DNA from: Bradyrhizobium sp. 186
GTDB lineage: Bacteria; Pseudomonadota; Alphaproteobacteria; Rhizobiales; Xanthobacteraceae
Length of the DNA stretch: 64,000 bases
NCBI RefSeq assembly: GCF_023101685.1
Contig: NZ_CP082164.1
Span: 2,790,001 to 2,854,000 of the forward strand
Direction of reading: 5' to 3'
Shown here: positions 50,258 through 59,901 of the stretch, one piece after another
How the letters are laid out: each line of letters begins with the position of its first letter
How positions within the stretch are numbered: position 1 is the stretch's first letter
Made by a program: the position numbers and the translations under genes
Notes under the pieces: model-generated
Databases searched by the model: none
What the model saw: only the letters and a program-made list of their open reading frames with translations
What the model was told of the DNA's origin: nothing

Positions 50258-51433
50258 GTGTCCATGCCCCTCTCGCGCTTCACTGTCCTTGATCTCACGC
50301 GGGTTCGTTCGGGCCCTCTTGCGGTCCGCCAGCTCGCCGACTGGGGTGCCAATGTCATCAAGATCGAAGCACCCGAGGTCGTCGACAGCTCGAAGGGCAT
50401 GGGCGGCGAACGCGACGGCTCCGATTTCCAGAATACGCACCGGAACAAGCGCAGCATCACCCTCAATCTCAAACGGCCGGAAGGGCGTGAGCTCTTCTAT
50501 TCGCTCGTTGCGAAGGCGGACGTGGTCGTCGAGAATTACCGCCCCGACGTGAAGGAGCGTCTCGGCATTGACTACGAGCGCCTCAGAGCCGTGAACAGGC
50601 GCATCGTGCTCGCCAGCATATCGGGCTTCGGGCAGTTCGGACCCTATGCGCGCCGTCCTGGCTTTGATCAGATCGCGCAAGGGATGGGCGGGCTGATGTC
50701 CGTGACGGGGTTGCCGGGGCAGGGGCCGGTGCGGGCCGGCATTCCAGTCGCGGACCTGTCGACGGGCCTTTACGCAGCCATCGGCATTCTGATTGCGTTG
50801 CTGGAACGCGAGGCTTCCGGTGAAGGTCAATGGGTGCACACCTCCCTCCTGGAGGCGCAGATCGCGATGATGGATTTCCAGGCGACGCGATGGCTGATCG
50901 ACAAAGAGCGCCCGGGACAGGCCGGCAACAACCATCCGACCAGCATTCCAACAGGCCTGTTTCGTGCGCGTGATGGCGTGCTCAACCTCGCGGGCGGCGG
51001 CGAATCCATGTGGCGCCGGATATGCTCCGCATTGGAGCTGGGCGATGTGGTGGACCGGCCGGAATTTTCGTCGGAAGAGCTGCGATCGAAGAACCGTGAC
51101 GCGCTGAACGCGATCCTTCAGGAGCGTTTCATTCAGGAGCCGGTCGGCCATTGGGTCCGCCTCCTCAACCAGGCCGGGGTGCCCTGTGGTCCGGTCTATG
51201 GCATCGACGAGATGTTCTCCGATCCCCAGGTCGAAGCACTCGATATGCGTCTGCGGGTGCAGCACAAGAGGCTTGGCGCTCTTGATCTGATTCGCAGCCC
51301 CGTTTCGCTCAGCCGCGGAACGAGGCGGGTCGAAGCGACGCCGGAGCGTGGAGAGCACACGGATGCCGTGTTGAAGGAATTCGGCGTGACATTCGAACAA
51401 ATCGCCTCCTTGCGCGCGCAGAACGTCATCTAG
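50258..51433 (+). CDS. Class III CoA-transferase (CaiB/BaiF family)
   Basis: A CoA-transferase of about 391 residues. The GTG at 50258 has CCAGGA upstream; the ATG at 50264 is also possible. It shows LDLTRVRSGPLAVRQLADWG, NLKRPEGRELFYSLVAKADV, GFGQFGPYARRPGFDQIAQG and the catalytic Asp in PVADLSTGLYAAIGIL. Such enzymes move CoA from a donor thioester to a free acid by an Asp-bound intermediate. It would activate the ring-opened acid produced by the lactam hydrolases. It overlaps the preceding gene slightly if the TTG at 50231 is used. Confidence 0.9.
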   Translation: MSMPLSRFTVLDLTRVRSGPLAVRQLADWGANVIKIEAPEVVDSSKGMGGERDGSDFQNTHRNKRSITLNLKRPEGRELFYSLVAKADVVVENYRPDVKERLGIDYERLRAVNRRIVLASISGFGQFGPYARRPGFDQIAQGMGGLMSVTGLPGQGPVRAGIPVADLSTGLYAAIGILIALLEREASGEGQWVHTSLLEAQIAMMDFQATRWLIDKERPGQAGNNHPTSIPTGLFRARDGVLNLAGGGESMWRRICSALELGDVVDRPEFSSEELRSKNRDALNAILQERFIQEPVGHWVRLLNQAGVPCGPVYGIDEMFSDPQVEALDMRLRVQHKRLGALDLIRSPVSLSRGTRRVEATPERGEHTDAVLKEFGVTFEQIASLRAQNVI

Positions 51434-51451
51434 GCTTACCGGACCGGTGAA

Positions 51452-52243
51452 ATGATCTTGCAGTCTTTGCAGCTCACGACAAGCGACGGGGTGTCAACGC
51501 TGACCCTGAACAATCCGGCGAAGCACAACGCGATTAATTTCGCGATGTGGCAGGCGCTGCCGGACCTGTTGCAGAAGGTTGCGGCGGACCAGACCGCACG
51601 GGTCCTGATTCTGACCGGCGCCGGCGATCGCGCCTTTTGCTCCGGCAATGATGTCTCCGAATTCGACCACGTACGCAGCACGCCGGCGCAGATCGAGCGC
51701 TACAACGGGCTTCAACGAACCGTCTGCGAACGCCTTGCGAAACTGTCGAAGCCAACCATCGCCATGATCGACGGCCATTGCCTCGGTGCCGGACTGGAGT
51801 TCGCTCTTCTGTGCGACTTCCGCTATTGCACGCCGGCTTCCCGGTTCGCGGTGCCGGCCGTCAAGCTGGGACTGCCGTATCGCTACGAGGATATCGTCAA
51901 GGTACTCGATGTGATCGGGCCGTCGCGCACGCGGGAGATGGTCCTGGGCGGGCGCCAGATTGACGGCGCGAGAGCCGCGGACATCGGTCTCGTGCATCGG
52001 CTCGCCGCTTCGCGTGAGGCGCTTGTCCGCGAGGTCGCCGACCTGGCGGGTGAGCTTGCCATGGCGGCGCCGCTTAGCCTCGCTGCGGCGAAACTGACCA
52101 TCAACGAGGCGCTGCGACGCGATGCGGCCGCGGACCTCGCGCTCTGTCAGAAGTTGGCCGACGAGGTCTATGCCAGCCATGATTACTCTGAAGGCCGGGC
52201 CGCTTTCGCGGCCAAGCGCAAGCCGAGATTTGAAGGGCGTTGA
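51452..52243 (+). CDS. Enoyl-CoA hydratase/isomerase family protein
   Basis: A 263-residue crotonase-fold enzyme: LTLNNPAKHNAINFAMWQAL, LTGAGDRAFCSGNDVSEFDH (first oxyanion loop) and MIDGHCLGAGLEFALLCDFR (second oxyanion loop), then VPAVKLGLPY. The usual Glu pair of hydratases is not obvious at that last position, so isomerase, hydrolase or decarboxylase activity is also possible. It follows the CoA-transferase by 18 bases and would act on its CoA thioester product. Confidence 0.9.
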   Translation: MILQSLQLTTSDGVSTLTLNNPAKHNAINFAMWQALPDLLQKVAADQTARVLILTGAGDRAFCSGNDVSEFDHVRSTPAQIERYNGLQRTVCERLAKLSKPTIAMIDGHCLGAGLEFALLCDFRYCTPASRFAVPAVKLGLPYRYEDIVKVLDVIGPSRTREMVLGGRQIDGARAADIGLVHRLAASREALVREVADLAGELAMAAPLSLAAAKLTINEALRRDAAADLALCQKLADEVYASHDYSEGRAAFAAKRKPRFEGR

Positions 52244-52294
52244 TGGACCTCGCCGGGACCTGCGTGACGAATCAAGGGATTGTGGACGATATTC

Positions 52295-54394
52295 ATGAGC
52301 TACCGGATTGCGATCGATATTGGCGGCACGTTCACGGACGGCGTCATTGAAAATGCAGCCACAGGCGAGGTGCGGCTGGCCAAGCGCTTGACGACCCAGG
52401 CCGATCCGGGGGAGGCGCTTGCCGATGTGGTCGACGACCTGCTTGCCGCTGTCCGTCCGTTCAACGGAAGCGGCAGCCCGTCGGGCGCCGTGACCGAAGT
52501 CGTTCACGGCAGCACCCTGGTGACCAATGCGCTGATCGAGCGCAAGGGCGCCAGGACGGCGCTAGTCGCGACCGCGGGCACCGCCGATGTCATCGATATC
52601 GGCCGCGAGGTGCGCTACGATCTCTACGATCTCGACATCCAGATGCCGAAGCCGCTGGTCGAGCGCGAGCACCGGTTCGAGCTTGCCGAGCGGATCGCCG
52701 CTGATGGCGCCGTCCTTGCCGCGCCGGGCCAGGCGGAGATCGACGCCGTGGTCGAGAAGCTGAGACGATCCGGCGCTCAATCCGTCGCGGTCTCGTTCCT
52801 GCATTCCTGTGTCAATCCGGAGAACGAGATCCGCGTGGGCGATGCGCTCAGGGCCGCTCTGCCGGATATCGCGATCTCGCTGTCGTCCCGGGTTGCCCGC
52901 GAAATCCGCGAGTACGAACGGACGACGACGGCCACGGCAAATGCGTTTGTTCAGCCGATCGTCGCAAAATACCTGAACGAGCTGTCGGCACGGCTCCGGC
53001 AGGCCGGCATCGATGCGCCGTTGCGCATCATGGTGTCGAGTGGTGGCTCGACGTCGGCCGGCATCGCAGCCGAGGTGCCCATCACGACGCTGGAGTCGGG
53101 GCCGGCCGGTGGCGTATTGAGCGCGGCCAATGCCGGGCGCGCCGCGGGGTTTGACGATGTTCTCGCCTTCGACATGGGCGGCACCACCGCAAAGATCTGC
53201 ACAGTGGTGGCTGGTGCACCCTCGATCGTGCACGCGTTCGAGGCCGCCCGGGTCCGCCGCTTCAAGAAGGGCAGCGGCCTGCCGCTTCTGATCGCCAGCA
53301 TCGATCTCATCGAAATCGGAGCCGGCGGTGGCAGCATCGCGCGCATCAGCGATCTCGGTCTCTTGACGGTGGGGCCCGACAGCGCCGCCGCCGATCCCGG
53401 ACCTGCCTGCTATGGACGAGGCGGCAGAAGTGCGACGGTGACCGACGCCGACCTGACGCTCGGCTATCTCAACGCAGGCTTCTTCCTCGGTGGCCGGATG
53501 ACGCTCGATGCGTCCGCCACCCAGGCCGCGCTACAGCGGCTCGGCGATCGTCTGTCGTTGAAGCTGCTGGAGGTCGCCAAGGGCATTTTCAACGTCGTCA
53601 ACGAAGCGATGGCGGCTGCGGCGCGTGTGCATATCGCGGAGAAGGCGCAGGATCCGCGTCGCTTCACCATGGTCGCGACGGGCGGCGCCGGGCCCGTTCA
53701 CGCGGTCGAGATTGCGCGCAAGCTGCGCTTGCCCCGTGTCCTGTTCCCGATTGCGGCCGGGACCGGCTCGTGTCTCGGATTCCTCGCGGCGCCGATCCGC
53801 GTCGACCGCTCCTGGTCCAAGCCGCAAGGCCTGGAAACGGTCGATTGGCAGCAAATCGCGACGACACTCGCGGACCTCAAGCGCGAAGCCGAGCAGGAGC
53901 TCAATTCCGCACTGACGAGTCCTGCCGACGTCGTGTGGCAGATTTCCCTCGAGATGCGCTATGTCGGGCAGGGGGCGAACCTCACGGTGTCCTTCCCCTG
54001 GCGCAGCATCACCCCTGCCTTCGAGGCCGAGCTCGATGCGGCCTTCCGCAAGGCTTATGAAGCCAGTTACGGCGGCGTGCTGCCGGCAGGATCGCTGGAG
54101 GTCGTGACCTGGCGCATTGTCGGTGCGACGCGGCAGGACATCAAGCGCTTCGTCTGGCCCACGGGTAACGCCCCGTCTGCGGCGAGGCCCAAGGCCCATC
54201 GCGCTATCTTCTGCACGCAAGCCAACAACATGACGGACGTGCCGGTCTACGACCGCTACGCGCTCGGCAGCGGGACGCGGTTGCGCGGCCCCTTGATCCT
54301 CGAAGAGTCGGAATCGACCATCGTCGTTCCGGTCGAGGCCGATGTCGAAGTGCTGGGCGACCTCAGTGTGCTGATCCATCTGGGAGGCGAATGA
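52295..54394 (+). CDS. hyuA: Hydantoinase/oxoprolinase subunit A
   Basis: A 699-residue ATP-dependent ring-opening enzyme starting MSYRIAIDIGGTFTDGVIEN. It shows VVHGSTLVTNALIERKGART, REIREYERTTTATANAFVQP, SSGGSTSAGIAAEVPITTLE, AFDMGGTTAKICTVV and PACYGRGGRSATVTDADLTL; all actin/ASKHA-type phosphate loops are present. Family members hydrolyse hydantoins, 5-oxoproline or carboxylate acetone-like compounds. Its stop overlaps hyuB by four bases. Substrate unknown. Confidence 0.93.
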   Translation: MSYRIAIDIGGTFTDGVIENAATGEVRLAKRLTTQADPGEALADVVDDLLAAVRPFNGSGSPSGAVTEVVHGSTLVTNALIERKGARTALVATAGTADVIDIGREVRYDLYDLDIQMPKPLVEREHRFELAERIAADGAVLAAPGQAEIDAVVEKLRRSGAQSVAVSFLHSCVNPENEIRVGDALRAALPDIAISLSSRVAREIREYERTTTATANAFVQPIVAKYLNELSARLRQAGIDAPLRIMVSSGGSTSAGIAAEVPITTLESGPAGGVLSAANAGRAAGFDDVLAFDMGGTTAKICTVVAGAPSIVHAFEAARVRRFKKGSGLPLLIASIDLIEIGAGGGSIARISDLGLLTVGPDSAAADPGPACYGRGGRSATVTDADLTLGYLNAGFFLGGRMTLDASATQAALQRLGDRLSLKLLEVAKGIFNVVNEAMAAAARVHIAEKAQDPRRFTMVATGGAGPVHAVEIARKLRLPRVLFPIAAGTGSCLGFLAAPIRVDRSWSKPQGLETVDWQQIATTLADLKREAEQELNSALTSPADVVWQISLEMRYVGQGANLTVSFPWRSITPAFEAELDAAFRKAYEASYGGVLPAGSLEVVTWRIVGATRQDIKRFVWPTGNAPSAARPKAHRAIFCTQANNMTDVPVYDRYALGSGTRLRGPLILEESESTIVVPVEADVEVLGDLSVLIHLGGE

Positions 54395-55941
54395 TGATTG
54401 ATCCCATTTCGCTCGAGATCCTCTGGACCAGGCTGGTCAGCCTCGTCGACGAGGCTGCCGCAACATTGGTGCGCACGTCATTTTCGACGATCGTGCGCGA
54501 ATCGAACGACTACGCCGTCGTGCTGCTCGATCGCGATGCCCGGCTGCTGGCGCAATCGAGTCAGAGCATTCCCTCGTTCATCTGCACACTGCCCGAGACC
54601 GTGCGGCATTTTCTCAAACGTTTTCCGCGCGACACGCTGAAGCCCGGGGACATCATGATCACCAATGACCCGTGGCTCGGCACGGGCCACCTTCCCGACA
54701 TCAGCATCGCGATGCCGGTGTTTCGGGACGGAATAGTGGTGGGATTTGCCGGCAGTGTCGCGCATTCGCCCGATATCGGCGGCCGCCTTCGCTCGCCCGG
54801 CAACCGCGACCTCTATGAGGAGGGTCTGCGTATCCCGCCGATGATGCTGATCGCCGCTGGAACCATCAACGAAACACTGCTCGAGATGATCCGCAACAAT
54901 GTGCGCATCCCCGATCAGGTCTTAGGAGACCTGTGGGCGCAGGTTTCAGCTAATCGTATGCTGGCGCAGCGCCTGCTCGAGATGCTCGACGAGACCGAAT
55001 GCGATCTCGTCGAGGTCGGTAAGGAAATGTATGCGCGATCCGAATCCGCCATGCGTAGCGCCATTCAGACGTTGCCGGACGGTGACTACGAATATGAGGC
55101 AGGGGTGGACGGCTTCATCGAGCCCGTCACGATCAGGTGCCGGATCACAGTCAAGGGCGATGCGCTAGTCGTCGATTACGCCGGCTCATCCCCGCAGTTG
55201 CCGCGCGCCATCAATGTCGTACCGATCTACACCTTTGCCTACACGGCCTATGCGCTCAAATGCGTGCTTGCGCCCACCGTCCCGAACAATGACGGCTCGT
55301 TCCGGCCCATCACCACCACCGCGCCGTTGGGGTCGATCCTCAATCCGAAATTCCCTGCGGCAGTGAGTGCGCGTGCCATGACCGGCCATCTGCTGCCGAC
55401 CGCCGTGATGGGTGCGCTCGCCAATGTGGTTCCGGACCGTGTTCGCGCCGCGGCGGGATCGCCGTTGTGGTGTGTGCAGCTCGCCGGCGCGCACGAAGGC
55501 CGGCGCTTTGCTGCGACGCTGTTCCTCAACGGCGGTCAGGGGGCCGGCGCGAAAGGGGACGGGTTGCCCGCGCTGAGCTTCCCCAGCAACCTCGCCAATA
55601 CGCCGATCGAGGTCATCGAATCCCAAGCGCCCATCCGGATCGTACGGCGTGCGCTACGGCGCGGGACTGGCGGGGCAGGCAAGACGCGAGGCGGCGACGG
55701 ACAAGTCTTCGAACTCGACCTACTGGCTGATGAGCCGGTGGCGATGTCGTTCATGGCTGATCGCCTGCGCACAGCTGCACCGGGCATGCTTGGTGGCGAA
55801 CCGGGCGCCACCGGCCGTGTGTTGCTCAACGGGGAGCCGCTAGACCCGCGAGAAACGCTCGTGGCAGCGCCGGGTTCGCGGCTAACGCTGGAAACGCCTG
55901 GCGGCGGCGGTTTCGGATCCGCGACCGAGTGGACCGGTTGA
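54391..55941 (+). CDS. hyuB: Hydantoinase/oxoprolinase subunit B
   Basis: A 516-residue partner of HyuA: IDPISLEILWTRLVSLVDEA, VRESNDYAVVLLDRDARLLA, DIMITNDPWLGTGHLPDISI, GFAGSVAHSPDIGG and GRLRSPGNRDLYEEGLRIPP. The His/Asp metal-site motifs (NDPWxGxGHLPD, AHxxDIGG) are intact. The length is normal for HyuB; the C-terminal GGGGFG is the usual ending. It closes the operon and is followed by a hairpin. Confidence 0.93.
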   Translation: MMIDPISLEILWTRLVSLVDEAAATLVRTSFSTIVRESNDYAVVLLDRDARLLAQSSQSIPSFICTLPETVRHFLKRFPRDTLKPGDIMITNDPWLGTGHLPDISIAMPVFRDGIVVGFAGSVAHSPDIGGRLRSPGNRDLYEEGLRIPPMMLIAAGTINETLLEMIRNNVRIPDQVLGDLWAQVSANRMLAQRLLEMLDETECDLVEVGKEMYARSESAMRSAIQTLPDGDYEYEAGVDGFIEPVTIRCRITVKGDALVVDYAGSSPQLPRAINVVPIYTFAYTAYALKCVLAPTVPNNDGSFRPITTTAPLGSILNPKFPAAVSARAMTGHLLPTAVMGALANVVPDRVRAAAGSPLWCVQLAGAHEGRRFAATLFLNGGQGAGAKGDGLPALSFPSNLANTPIEVIESQAPIRIVRRALRRGTGGAGKTRGGDGQVFELDLLADEPVAMSFMADRLRTAAPGMLGGEPGATGRVLLNGEPLDPRETLVAAPGSRLTLETPGGGGFGSATEWTG

Positions 55942-56308
55942 TTCCGCGTCTGCCGAGCGAATTCTATTGCTCGGCAGCTTCGAGCTCGGTCCTACGAACG
56001 GCGCCTTTGGCAAGCTGTCAAGATGCGAAGTGTCGAGTTGGGCTGCTCTCCGGTAAGAGAACGGGGCTTCCGAAATAGTGGGTATCGCAACGTAGCGGAG
56101 CCGCGCTACTTCTCGAACCGTGGGGTCCGCGATCGGGCAACGGGTCCGTCCGGGCCGCCCGCGGCCCGTACAGCCGCACAGCATTGATCTTCTGGATTTC
56201 GACGATGCGACCGCACCTTGTGCCCCCGGAATAAATATTCCAACACCCGGCTAACAGGCAGTGCAAGGAATTACGATGATCGTGCGACGAATGCCCATTC
56301 TCGGCCGG
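55942..56308. other. Intergenic region after hyuB
   Basis: Holds the hairpin at 55951-55976. No gene is supported; the minus-strand neighbour appears to have lost its C-terminus around its left end. Confidence 0.4.
55951..55976 (+). terminator. Hairpin terminator after hyuB
   Basis: A perfect 8-bp stem (55951-55958 with 55969-55976) and 10-base loop begin 10 bases after the hyuB stop. No T-run follows. Confidence 0.5.
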
Positions 56309-57430
56309 TTAAGCCCAGGGCTGCGACCAGCAAGTGCGTCGGAATTCGCCACTGCCGTCGATTCGTAGAGCGATGACTTCCCGAGCGAAGGGCGCAAACG
56401 TTGGTAGCTGGGCGATCTCGGATGGATCGCCGCCATAGCTTAGAATCACCCAGCCGGGCCAGTGGATTGCGCGTGTGGACGCATGTGAGGCCTCTCCACG
56501 CGGAGCAAGGGCGGTGACCATGCCGTCGTCCAGCCGACGCTTGATCACCTGGTATATGTCGGGATCAGATTTGCTGATCCCGACGTATACCTCGCGTCCA
56601 TCGGTGTCCACGGTCATGTCGCCATGGCTCGGCCGATGATGTTCGGTCCAGCTCTGCACCAGATCGCCCGCGACTGTAAAGATGAATGCCTCATCCTTTC
56701 CGTCGACCCATCGGCTGCATCTGATGTAGCTGCCCAGGGAAGATATCTCGCAAACGCCCTCTCGCCCGGGCAGTTTTCCCACTTCGATGTCCGGAAACTT
56801 CTGTCGGTTCACGAGATCATAAGCGAATGCGACGACGACGCCGTCTGCACGTGTGCCCCGCACGGCGACGCGCCGGCCGTCCTGAGAAGGATTCCCCTTC
56901 CCTGGTCCGAACTGAAGGCCGCAATAACCCTCGGCCATCAACATGATCTCTTCGGCATTGGTTCGCGGCGTCCAGAGCGAGATCTTGCGCCCGATCACGC
57001 ATATCATGCGCTCAGTGTCCTGCGGGTGCCATTCGCACTCATCTTCGCGCTGCCGACGGAACAATGGAGCGTATGTCCGCCCGTCAAGAAAGCAGAATCC
57101 GTTACAGCCGTTGGCGATCAGAAGCAGAGTTTGGTCGGCGTTCCAGGCCTGTGCACTCGAATATCGGTGGGTGCAATAGGTTCGTTGACAGGCCAAGCCG
57201 GCGCCCAGGGGTCCTGGGGTCGTTATCCGGACGATCGTGGTGCCGGTGTCCGGGTCGGTGACCGGAACGAGATCGTCGGGCAAGTTCAGGCTGCTGGCCG
57301 CAGCAAGCTTCGCTTTTGTCAGCGTCTGTGCGGCGGCAATGCCTGCCAACGCGAGCACGACGACCGCAGCGCTAGCCAAGCCAATTCGAGTGTAGGGGGA
57401 CGGAGACATCTGTATCATGCTCCATAACAA
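56309..57430 (-). CDS. Exported beta-propeller-like protein, probably shortened
   Basis: A 373-residue protein with an N-terminal signal or anchor (IGLASAAVVVLALAGIAAAQ). The mature part repeats propeller-like strands: SSAQAWNADQTLLLIANGCN, CEWHPQDTERMICVIGRKIS, CSRWVDGKDEAFIFTVAGDL and HGDMTVDTDGREVYVGISKS, with many Cys. It resembles WD40/TolB-like exported proteins of unknown role. The end GSGEFRRTCWSQPWA looks abrupt; one more blade might be expected, so a truncation near 56310 is possible. Start could be the Met at 57409. Confidence 0.7.
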   Translation of the reverse strand: MLWSMIQMSPSPYTRIGLASAAVVVLALAGIAAAQTLTKAKLAAASSLNLPDDLVPVTDPDTGTTIVRITTPGPLGAGLACQRTYCTHRYSSAQAWNADQTLLLIANGCNGFCFLDGRTYAPLFRRQREDECEWHPQDTERMICVIGRKISLWTPRTNAEEIMLMAEGYCGLQFGPGKGNPSQDGRRVAVRGTRADGVVVAFAYDLVNRQKFPDIEVGKLPGREGVCEISSLGSYIRCSRWVDGKDEAFIFTVAGDLVQSWTEHHRPSHGDMTVDTDGREVYVGISKSDPDIYQVIKRRLDDGMVTALAPRGEASHASTRAIHWPGWVILSYGGDPSEIAQLPTFAPFAREVIALRIDGSGEFRRTCWSQPWA

Positions 57431-57723
57431 GCAAGGGGTCCTGGATCATCCAAGTCGGCAAGCGGCGGACATGATGTTCGAGCCCTGCTGGTCACCACAC
57501 TCCTGCGGCGACCGGGGATATTGTTCGACAATGCTTCTAGCTGCTAACTCTCAACGCGCATCATGTGAATGCAGGAAACGCCTCGCGGAACGTTGGTGAT
57601 CCTCGAATAGATTCTGGTCCTCTCGATCGACAGATCATTCCGGCGCGGTTCGTTCCGGGGCGAGTACGGGCACCGCCCGGTACTTCCGACAGGCTTGATG
57701 CGCATCAGAACCGGTCAGCCAGG

Positions 57724-58527
57724 CTAATCCGACTGGGACAGGCCGGCTTCGTGAGGTCCGCGGTCGCGTGGCGCGAGGCTGGGAGCAGCTTCCCGATCGA
57801 TTGACAACGCCAGCGCGTGCCCATTCGAGACCCGTATCAGTGATCCGTTGTTCATTCCCCAAATTGCGGCCTGCGTCCTATTCTGGACCCGTATCTTTCG
57901 CAGGATAGCTTTGACATGAACCTTCACTGTAGCTTCGGCAATATCGATCTTTCGCGCAATGCACTTGTTGGAATTGCCCTCGATCAGATAGGAGAGAATC
58001 GCCCGCTCTCGCGGTGATAGATGAGGCGCAATCCGTTCCTCAGCCGCAACGAGGAGATCTGATCGCTCCTCACTCGTTGGCTGCAGCTGAGGCTTGCAGT
58101 GGGGACCGCTATCAAGCACGAATGACAGAAATGCCGGGGGAAACACGGTCTCGCCCATCGTCACGAGCTCGATGGACTTGATGAAGGCGTCGCATGAATT
58201 GACGTCGACGAAATAGCCACCGGCGCCGGCCTTATAGGCCGAAATCAGCTCGTCCGGCCGGTAGTGGTCCGAAACAATTGCCACGCGGGCGTCTGGATAG
58301 TGCTCCCTTACAAATCCGATGTGCTTCAGGGCTAGATCGAATTCGTCGGTGTTGTGGACAATCACAAACAGGAGCTGGTGTGCTTGGAATGTGCTCGGCA
58401 GTTCATCGGTACTCGAGGCCGATAGTGCGATATGGAAATCTGCCGCATGCAGTATTCGTGAAATTCCCTCTCGCAGTAGAATGTTTCGTCCGATCAAAAC
58501 GACTTTGCTGGAATGACGCCTCCTCAT
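57724..58527 (-). CDS. LuxR-family regulator with a pseudo-receiver
   Basis: A 267-residue protein from the ATG at 58527. The N-terminal half has receiver topology (SKVVLIGRNILLREGISRIL, then VAIVSDHYRPDELISAYKAG and GGYFVDVNSC), but the acidic pair is Gly-Arg, the phospho-acceptor position falls in VIVHNTDEF without the normal Asp, and the Lys position is Asp. Phosphorylation is not expected. The C-terminal LuxR helix-turn-helix is normal: HLSPRERAILSYLIEGNSNK, CIARKIDIAEATVKVHVKAI and LRKIRVQNRTQAAIW. It is divergent from another LuxR gene at 59103. Confidence 0.88.
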   Translation of the reverse strand: MRRRHSSKVVLIGRNILLREGISRILHAADFHIALSASSTDELPSTFQAHQLLFVIVHNTDEFDLALKHIGFVREHYPDARVAIVSDHYRPDELISAYKAGAGGYFVDVNSCDAFIKSIELVTMGETVFPPAFLSFVLDSGPHCKPQLQPTSEERSDLLVAAEERIAPHLSPRERAILSYLIEGNSNKCIARKIDIAEATVKVHVKAILRKIRVQNRTQAAIWGMNNGSLIRVSNGHALALSIDREAAPSLAPRDRGPHEAGLSQSD

Positions 58528-59102
58528 ACTACCCTCCGCAACCAACGCAACGACACAATGAATGAACAACGCGTAGGAAAGGAACAAAGCAAAGCAAGCT
58601 TCCGATCGCCGAAGTGCGGCGTTTCGTTAATATTTACTAGAGGTTAGATCCTTTTTTCCACTTTTTCCTATATATCCTTCGTTATAGGCTAGTTGACCAC
58701 AATGAAGCAGCGCTGCCGTAGTCGGACAATGACTTGAGAGCGAGCAAGAATACTCATTCAACCTCCGAACGTTCGTCGTGAGCTCGGGCTGGTAGACTCT
58801 TCGCGAACGCCTTGGTCCATGTTGATGCTTCGAAACGGCCAATTGGATAGATTGCTCGACCGCGGCTACGGTCTTGACCTCCGGATTCATACGGCCCTTC
58901 GACCCGACAAACTTGTTGTATATGCACTCTCAGACTCGTGCAGTCATTTGCCTCATAGATTTCGCTCCGCCGAATGACACTTTTGAGGATTGTTTTTGAG
59001 AATTGTTGAAAGTTTGTCTGATCATTCAATGTTGGAGCGGCAAGGGCGGGGAGCTGTAGCTTCAATCGCCGAAATTGGGGGCGGCAGACCAAGGAGCGCC
59101 CG
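58528..59102. other. Control region between divergent LuxR genes
   Basis: 575 bases, AT-rich at 58560-58680. No gene is supported. It should hold the promoters of both regulators. Confidence 0.45.
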
Positions 59103-59795
59103 ATGCGTCGTGCGACTGTAGTTATTGCGGACCGATATCCGGTGGTTTTGCATGGTATGGAAAATGTACTCGGATCAGAACCCGATTTTGAAATCGTTGC
59201 GTCCTGCGGCGACGCTGCGAGCTGCATCGCGGCTATTCTGAATCTTGCACCCGACATTGCGATCATGGATGCATCAATGCCGGAGCTGACCCCGCTGATG
59301 AACAACTCGCTCGACCGTTCGGACAATCGATCGACGCGCTTGGTGTTCTTCGCAGCCAGCGAGGATTGCGATCTTGTTTTGTCGGGCGCCGCCGCGGAGC
59401 ACAGTGTCCTTCTGAAGGAGATGACGGGCCAAGCCTTGGTGCAATGCTTGCGAGAAATTATCGACGGTCAAAACGTAATTCCGTCACCACCCACGGATCA
59501 GGCCGCGCCTCCCGAGCAGAGTGCGAATCCGGAAAATGCGCTCGCGGTGCTCACCGAGCGCGAGCGGCAGATCATGCGCCTGGTCTCTCGTGGTCTGTCC
59601 AACAAGGAAATTGGTCGCCGGCTCAACATTGCAGACGGCACCATCAAGGTGCACCTCCACCACATTTTCCAGAAGCTTGAAATAGGTAATCGCACGGCGC
59701 TTGCTGCCCTCGTCATCTCGCAGGATGACCGCGCCAATTCAGCGCAGGACAAAGCAGCGCATGCTGGATCGGATCCGACAACTGGGGACCGCTAA
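59103..59795 (+). CDS. LuxR-family two-component response regulator
   Basis: A 230-residue NarL-type regulator: receiver with TVVIADRYPVVLHGMENVLG, the phospho-acceptor Asp in PDIAIMDASMPE and Lys in SVLLKEMTG. The first acidic pair is reduced to a single Asp (AD). After a Pro-rich linker (135-148) the LuxR domain reads LTERERQIMRLVSRGLSNKE, IGRRLNIADGTIKVHLHHIF and QKLEIGNRTALAALV. No sensor kinase is adjacent. Confidence 0.9.
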   Translation: MRRATVVIADRYPVVLHGMENVLGSEPDFEIVASCGDAASCIAAILNLAPDIAIMDASMPELTPLMNNSLDRSDNRSTRLVFFAASEDCDLVLSGAAAEHSVLLKEMTGQALVQCLREIIDGQNVIPSPPTDQAAPPEQSANPENALAVLTERERQIMRLVSRGLSNKEIGRRLNIADGTIKVHLHHIFQKLEIGNRTALAALVISQDDRANSAQDKAAHAGSDPTTGDR

Positions 59796-59901
59796 AGACA
59801 TCATCTCGCGCTGTTGCAGCGCGATATGCGAGCATTTTGCCGAAGCGCAGCTGAACAACTACTGAGGTTCGCAGATGCCGGCAAACCCGCGTTTCTGTCG
59901 C

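Noticed and set aside
49811..51400. 529-codon minus-strand ORF opposite the tctC and CoA-transferase genes
   Set aside because: Antisense to two conserved genes, no motif, no ribosome binding site.
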